From Candidatus Colimorpha onthohippi (GTDB taxonomy: Bacteria; Bacteroidota; Bacteroidia; Bacteroidales; P3): a DNA stretch of 11,905 nt. The notes under the pieces are model-generated. The model saw only the letters and a list, made by a program, of their open reading frames with translations, did not search any database and had not been told where the DNA came from. The translations under genes were made by a program, and so were the position numbers. The stretch is from contig JAGHVA010000175.1 in assembly GCA_018064565.1 (NCBI GenBank), positions 1 to 11,905 on the forward strand, given 5' to 3'. Numbering within the stretch: position 1 is the stretch's first letter; each line of letters starts with the position of its first letter. Shown here piece after piece: positions 7,984 to 11,905 of the stretch.

Positions 7984-8008
7984 TTTGATGTGATTTTTGA
8001 CATCAAAT
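7983..8008. terminator. Hairpin between converging genes, probable bidirectional terminator
   Basis: ATTTGATGT (7983-7991) pairs perfectly with ACATCAAAT (8000-8008) around an 8-base T-rich loop. An alternative longer structure adds GTAATT (7980-7985) pairing with AATTAC (8010-8015) across a bulge. The structure fills the 28-base gap between the stop codons of gldH and the glycosyltransferase and touches both stops. The flanking tails are AT-rich but lack long T-runs, so termination efficiency is uncertain. Confidence 0.6.
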
Positions 8009-8011
8009 CAA

Positions 8012-9283
8012 TTACTTATCCATTGTAGATTGAAGTGATAATTCAATTACAGACAGTTCGTTCTTAGCGATTAGTGCGTAGTCGAACTGCGCTCCCACCG
8101 AACGCACTCGCTGGCACATGCTTTCGTAATCAGAATCCGATTGCTCAGCCAGCCGCTGGATTGCTTGAGCATAATCATCGGCACTATACATGTCGTATGC
8201 GACACCGAGATTGTTGTCGGTAATTACATCGTCATAGTCTATCTTGACATTACACACAATTGGTTTGCCAGCTGCCAGATATTGAAACAACTTGCCTGAG
8301 CTGACACCAAGACGACCAAAACCTTTCGTATAATTCATAACATTTACACGAGCCTGAGACACCACCCAAGCCACTTCTCTCAATGGTATCCGTTTCTCCT
8401 TAAATACGACATTGCTTATACCATTGTCTATGACATACTGTTCCAAAAACGGGCGGTCGGAGCCATTGCCGTAGATAAAGAATTTGTATTTAGGGTTGTG
8501 TTGTAACAGAGAGGCGGCATCTACAAACTGCTTCACATCGTTGGCCAGACTAACCGATCCCATATAGACAATCTTATATATATCGGGATTGTTCATATCG
8601 TCGTCTTGTCGAGGATAGCTCAATCTATTCTGGTCAAACTCAGCAATATCAATGCCATTGTTGATATAATGTACATGATTCAAATTGATTTTACCACCCT
8701 GACTGAGAGTCCAACCTTTGTGTTCCAAATAATCATAGATACCTTTGAACGTAAAAATCATTTGGTCGGCATGATAATACAAGCGTTTTTCGATAGCATA
8801 GAACAACTTTAGAACAGGATTTTTTTTGCTCACCAAACCATATTCAACAAAGTCGTCAGGCCACAAATCCCATGCTTCTGCAATATATTTGCATCTCAGC
8901 AATTTTGACACCCATACTATAGGATAATCGAATGGAGTATGGAGATTATGCAAAATCACATCTGGCTTCTCAAAATGCTTTCGGTTAAGCAGCAAACGCC
9001 AAGCAAAAACGAATATAGAGAACACCCTACTAATGCCATTGCCATGATAATGCGGTGTGCGAATATGAACATAATTGTGTATGCCATACTGCTTCTTCAA
9101 ATAATTGGCTTTGTCTGGTATTAAATCGGTTAGCGACCTATGATCAAACGAAGCGTTGAAGATATACACATCATAACCAGCTTGCTGAAAATAGTGCGAC
9201 AACTTAGTGTAACGAGGGTTGGTCTCGCTACAAGGCACAGCAGCATAGTAATTAACAATCCAGATAACCTTATGCTTGCTCAT
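8012..9283 (-). CDS. Glycosyltransferase of the GT4 (GT-B) type, WbuB-like
   Basis: This is a 423-residue cytoplasmic or membrane-associated transferase that probably adds a sugar from a nucleotide donor to a lipid-linked glycan. The N-terminal acceptor half (about 1-210) contains the WIVNYYA start, RYTKLSHYF and EAWDLWPDDFVEYG (136-149), features of the WbuB/WcaI-like group. The C-terminal donor half (about 235-400) contains IVYMGSVSLANDV, FFIYGNGSDRPFLE and KLFQYLAAGKPIV (331-343). In most GT4 enzymes the last motif reads KLFEY, where the Glu binds the donor; here it is Gln334. No transmembrane segment is obvious apart from a moderately hydrophobic stretch near 86-99. It starts 14 bases inside the preceding aminotransferase gene, which suggests translational coupling, and it is the last gene of the cluster. 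Donor and acceptor are unknown; the operon suggests a 3-amino-3,6-dideoxyhexose glycan. Confidence 0.9.
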   Translation of the reverse strand: MSKHKVIWIVNYYAAVPCSETNPRYTKLSHYFQQAGYDVYIFNASFDHRSLTDLIPDKANYLKKQYGIHNYVHIRTPHYHGNGISRVFSIFVFAWRLLLNRKHFEKPDVILHNLHTPFDYPIVWVSKLLRCKYIAEAWDLWPDDFVEYGLVSKKNPVLKLFYAIEKRLYYHADQMIFTFKGIYDYLEHKGWTLSQGGKINLNHVHYINNGIDIAEFDQNRLSYPRQDDDMNNPDIYKIVYMGSVSLANDVKQFVDAASLLQHNPKYKFFIYGNGSDRPFLEQYVIDNGISNVVFKEKRIPLREVAWVVSQARVNVMNYTKGFGRLGVSSGKLFQYLAAGKPIVCNVKIDYDDVITDNNLGVAYDMYSADDYAQAIQRLAEQSDSDYESMCQRVRSVGAQFDYALIAKNELSVIELSLQSTMDK

Positions 9284-10403
9284 AGCTATTTACTAATTTA
9301 ACCACCTCATGGGCTTCTTCGATAGAGATTGTAGGTCCGATTGGAAGGCTCAGCTCTTCGTCTGCCAAACGTTCTGTGATGGGCAAACTCAGACGTGGAG
9401 TGTTCCAGACTGCATTCGCATAGCAATCTTGACAATGTGGAGCTATAGGGTAATGGCAGATAGAACCCACACCATGTTGCTCCAAATAATCATGCAATCC
9501 ATCTCGATTTTTCTTGCCATTAACAAGGATTGGGAACAAATGATACACGTTTTGCGCATCGAAGAGGCGTTCAGGAAGCGTGATGAGGCTGTTACAGATA
9601 TTATCGTAATAATGATTTGCCACGATTCTGCGGTGGTTGTTGTCCTCTTCGAGATATTTTAGTTTAACATCAAGCACAGCCGCCTGAATTTCATCTAACC
9701 TGCTGTTTCGACCAGAATATGAGAACACATACTTTTGCGCTGACCCGTAATTAGCCAGCGTCCGCACCACCCTGGCCAAGTCTGGGTCGTTGGTAGTTAC
9801 AGCACCACCATCGCCCAATGCGCCTAAATTCTTGCCAGGGTAGAAAGAATGTCCAGCCGCATCGCCAATACTACCCGAAACGCAGCCATCTGCCGATTTG
9901 CATCCATGGCTTTGAGCGCAATCTTCGATCAATTTGAGATTATAACGCTTGCACAAAGTCCCCACGGTATCAGTATAAGCCATCCTTCCATATAAGTGAA
10001 CAATCGTGATTGCCTTGGTTTTTGAAGTTATAGCCTGCTCGATGCGACTGTCATCGATTACAAGTGTATCGGGATTAGGCTCGACCAATACAGGTACCAG
10101 ATGGTTTTCAGTAATAGCCAATACGGTAGCGATAAAAGTGTTTGCTGGGACAATAACCTCATCGCCTGGTTTCATAATACCAAGTTCGATATAAGCCCTA
10201 AAAATCCATATTAGAGCGTCCAAACCATTGGCACACCCCACCGCATAACGAGTGCCCACAAAGTCGGCGTAATGCTTCTCAAAAGTAGCATTCTCACGTC
10301 CTTGTAGATACCAACCGCTGTTAACCACCCGCTGCACTGCGGCATTGATTTCATCAGCATGTAGTGCTGTAACCTCCTTTAACGACAGAAAGGGAATATC
10401 CAT
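9270..10403 (-). CDS. FdtB/QdtB-like PLP-dependent sugar 3-aminotransferase
   Basis: This enzyme probably aminates a dTDP-3-keto-6-deoxyhexose at C3 using glutamate, giving dTDP-Fuc3N or dTDP-Qui3N. The 377 residues match the DegT/DnrJ family. WYLQGRENATFE (31-42) and GCANGLDAL (56-64) are typical of the FdtB/QdtB/DesV-like 3-aminotransferase branch. EDCAQSHG carries Asp161, and SFYPGKNLGALGDGGAV carries the Schiff-base Lys191. The assignment to a 3-keto sugar rests on this motif pattern and on the adjacent FdtA/QdtA-type cupin genes. It clearly differs from the EpsN-like aminotransferase at 17-1270 (catalytic region SFYPGKN against SFNGNKM). It begins 9 bases after the acyltransferase stop and overlaps the glycosyltransferase by 14 bases. 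Gluco versus galacto product cannot be decided from the sequence. Confidence 0.9.
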   Translation of the reverse strand: MDIPFLSLKEVTALHADEINAAVQRVVNSGWYLQGRENATFEKHYADFVGTRYAVGCANGLDALIWIFRAYIELGIMKPGDEVIVPANTFIATVLAITENHLVPVLVEPNPDTLVIDDSRIEQAITSKTKAITIVHLYGRMAYTDTVGTLCKRYNLKLIEDCAQSHGCKSADGCVSGSIGDAAGHSFYPGKNLGALGDGGAVTTNDPDLARVVRTLANYGSAQKYVFSYSGRNSRLDEIQAAVLDVKLKYLEEDNNHRRIVANHYYDNICNSLITLPERLFDAQNVYHLFPILVNGKKNRDGLHDYLEQHGVGSICHYPIAPHCQDCYANAVWNTPRLSLPITERLADEELSLPIGPTISIEEAHEVVKLVNSYEQA

Positions 10404-10412
10404 AATGACAAA

Positions 10413-11093
10413 CTAATAGGTTTGATGTCCGTATAACGAGACAAAACGGTTAAAAGTATCTACAATATCCACAATTATGGGCGATGTGGGTGTGATGCCG
10501 TTCATGACATAACCTACGATTTCATCAGTGTATGGTTCAAAACCATATTTTTGGATAGCATAATGGTTGACAGATACAGGCCTATTGGGGATATATCTTG
10601 AGAATGGTCTCACATTTTTCATACACGGAGCCCCCGTAGCCACTATAGAATACTGACCTACAATAGTGTATTGATTAATAGTACATCCCATTCCCAAATC
10701 AGCACCTTTCAATATTTTGGCAATTCCGCCCAATACGCATTGGTTGGTAATCACTACATCGTCATCCACCCAGTTATCGTGCGATACATGTACACCTTGC
10801 ATCAAAAAAGTGCGGTTACCTATCACCGTCTGCCGCTCATAGCATGGTTGCTCCACAACACAAAACTCCCGTATTTGATTATTGTCGCCTATACAGACTG
10901 GAAAATCACAATCAACATGCAACTCTGTATTTTTTGTATCGGTAGGCGAACACCCTATAACAGCATGACTTCCAATTACATTATTATTACCAATACAAAC
11001 GCCATCGTATATTATAGAATATGGCAAGATAACATTATTGTAGCCCAGATTCACATGCTTGCCGATGATAGCCGTAGGATCAATTTTGTTCAT
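10413..11093 (-). CDS. LpxA-like left-handed beta-helix acyltransferase, probable amino-sugar N-acyltransferase
   Basis: The 226-residue product is built of hexapeptide repeats ([I/V]-G-x4 type) over about residues 1-165: DPTAIIG, NNVIGSHAVIG, VCIGDNNQIREF, TVIGNRTFLMQG. The region VHVSHDN (101-107) matches the LpxA active site, with His102 and His105 in the places of Escherichia coli His122 and catalytic His125. The following NQ, QYTIVGQ and KNVRPF segments also follow LpxA. The C-terminal part is shorter than in LpxA (262 residues in E. coli) and ends in YGHQTY. Being between an aminotransferase and 3,4-ketoisomerases, it most plausibly N-acylates a dTDP-3-amino sugar, the role of FdtC/QdtC. 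It overlaps the preceding cupin by ATGA. A housekeeping lipid A LpxA role is unlikely here because fabZ, lpxB and lpxD are not adjacent. The acyl donor (acetyl-CoA, other acyl-CoA or acyl-ACP) is unknown. Confidence 0.82.
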   Translation of the reverse strand: MNKIDPTAIIGKHVNLGYNNVILPYSIIYDGVCIGNNNVIGSHAVIGCSPTDTKNTELHVDCDFPVCIGDNNQIREFCVVEQPCYERQTVIGNRTFLMQGVHVSHDNWVDDDVVITNQCVLGGIAKILKGADLGMGCTINQYTIVGQYSIVATGAPCMKNVRPFSRYIPNRPVSVNHYAIQKYGFEPYTDEIVGYVMNGITPTSPIIVDIVDTFNRFVSLYGHQTY

Positions 11094-11509
11094 ATATTAC
11101 GGTATTTCAGGAAATCGTCATAATCCCGGATATAATCATCCTCATCATAGATATCGCTTGCCAACACCATGCAGACGGCACCAGAAGAAAAATCGTCCAA
11201 CTCTCTCCACATACCAGGTTTCACATATAACCCCTGATAAGGGCGGTTTAGAAAAAACGAACGCTTACAATTTCCGTCATCGAGCGTAACCTTAAACGAC
11301 CCTGATGCAGCAACAATCAGTTGACTGAGATTGATATGAGCATGAGCACCACGGCTTGCTCCGCCAGGCACGTCATACAGATAATAAACTCGCTTGACGT
11401 CAAACGGCAGTGTAACGCCATTTTCCACCACAGTAAGATTGCCTTTCCTGTCGCTGTGATGACGATCTAATTCCAATATAGTACAATCAAAAACATTATA
11501 TTTCTCCAT
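11090..11509 (-). CDS. FdtA/QdtA-family cupin, dTDP-4-keto-6-deoxyhexose 3,4-ketoisomerase
   Basis: This 139-residue cupin probably moves the keto group of dTDP-4-keto-6-deoxyglucose from C4 to C3, giving the substrate of the aminotransferase encoded two genes downstream. The family marks are complete: RKGNLTV near 21-27, KRVYYLYDVPGG (39-50), RGAHAH (53-58) and the C-terminal ASDIYDEDDYIRDYDDF. In QdtA, His51 is the catalytic base, His53 the proton shuttle and Tyr37 the likely acid; the counterparts here are His56, His58 and Tyr42. It starts 14 bases inside the preceding cupin gene and its TGA overlaps the acyltransferase ATG (ATGA), so translation is likely coupled on both sides. Whether it is an FdtA (galacto) or QdtA (gluco) enzyme is not decided. 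It is the only intact cupin of the tandem pair. Confidence 0.9.
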   Translation of the reverse strand: MEKYNVFDCTILELDRHHSDRKGNLTVVENGVTLPFDVKRVYYLYDVPGGASRGAHAHINLSQLIVAASGSFKVTLDDGNCKRSFFLNRPYQGLYVKPGMWRELDDFSSGAVCMVLASDIYDEDDYIRDYDDFLKYRNI

Positions 11510-11902
11510 CCGATTTCAATTTGATAAAATTATTATAATCGAAAATATAATCGGCTTCACTATAATGAGTAGAAGCAAATTCAAGAGCCAGCGAATTGGT
11601 TGAGAAATTCTCCATGGTTCTCCACACGCCTTTAGGAATGTACAAACCATAGTATGACCGGTTCAAGGTAAACGTTCGTTTGGATTTGCCATCGTCAACC
11701 ACAACATCAAACGAGCCAGAGAGAGCGATAACAAACTCCTCGGTGTTATGGTATGCGTGGCCGCCTCGAGATTCACCACCTGGCACATCGTAAAGCCAAT
11801 AGGTCCTTTTTATCTCAAACGGTATATGAGTGAGGTTTTGAGCAAACGATAGTTGCCCCGTTGGTCCAGATATTTAGGAAGTTCAATAATTTTTGCATCC
11901 AT
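11496..11902 (-). pseudogene. Second FdtA/QdtA-family cupin, interrupted by a one-base frameshift
   Basis: Translation from ATG at 11902 gives MDAKIIELPKYLDQRGN and then leaves the family pattern, stopping at TAA (11812-11810) after 30 codons. One base is missing near 11847-11854. Restoring it gives RGNLSFAQNLTHIPFEIKR, which joins smoothly to the long open frame below and yields a 135-residue protein. The rest contains TYWLYDVPGG, RGGHAYHN and a C-terminal SEADYIFDYNNF, all close to the intact cupin downstream. With the frame restored, Tyr35 and His49 match QdtA Tyr37 and His51, but the position of QdtA His53 is Tyr51. A GTG at 11786 could start a 96-residue remnant beginning at the Val-Pro-Gly-Gly turn. 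That remnant would lack the first strands and Tyr35. The defect may be a real mutation or a sequencing error. The end overlaps the next gene by 14 bases. Confidence 0.85.
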
Positions 11903-11905
11903 AAC

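Noticed and set aside
11810..11902. A separate 30-residue peptide from ATG 11902
   Set aside because: Its first 17 residues are the start of an FdtA/QdtA cupin and the rest is out of frame; it is the 5' piece of the broken gene.

Overview
The window looks like chromosomal DNA of a Bacteroidota member, most likely order Bacteroidales. The evidence is two promoters of the Bacteroidota type (TAnnTTTG at about -7), the absence of strong Shine-Dalgarno sequences, a pyrB-pyrI pair encoding both aspartate transcarbamoylase chains, a single-chain glycine decarboxylase of 945 residues, and a GldH lipoprotein, a family restricted to Bacteroidota. The genus cannot be read from the sequence.

Layout: (1) Positions 17-1270, minus strand: a PLP-dependent sugar aminotransferase of the DegT/EpsN/PglE type. 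It is probably the first gene of a glycan operon that continues leftward out of the window. (2) Positions 1427-4264, minus strand: gcvP, with its own promoter and a downstream hairpin terminator. (3) Positions 4522-7983, plus strand: a housekeeping run of pyrB, pyrI, an unidentified four-helix membrane protein, asd and gldH. It starts from a promoter divergent from that of gcvP. (4) Positions 8012-11902, minus strand: a tightly packed surface-glycan cluster with genes overlapping or 9 bases apart. In transcription order it holds two tandem FdtA/QdtA-type cupin isomerases (the first broken by a one-base deletion), an LpxA-like hexapeptide acyltransferase, an FdtB/QdtB-type aminotransferase and a family 4 glycosyltransferase. 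It probably begins to the right of the window, and it meets gldH head-on at a shared hairpin.

The right-hand cluster reads as a pathway. dTDP-4-keto-6-deoxyglucose, made by rmlA/rmlB elsewhere, is isomerised to a 3-keto sugar by the cupin. It is aminated at C3 by the aminotransferase, probably N-acylated by the hexapeptide protein, and the product may be transferred to a lipid-linked glycan by the glycosyltransferase. The product would be a 3-acylamino-3,6-dideoxyhexose (Fuc3N or Qui3N type) of an O-antigen or capsule.

The points most worth a second look are the frameshifted first cupin, the difference between the two cupins at a catalytic histidine (HxH in one, HxY in the other), and the close resemblance of the acyltransferase to LpxA, including the catalytic histidine. 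I see no tRNA, rRNA, CRISPR array, insertion sequence, origin or attachment site. No gene-free stretch exceeds 300 bases; the longest is the 257-base divergent promoter region between gcvP and pyrB.
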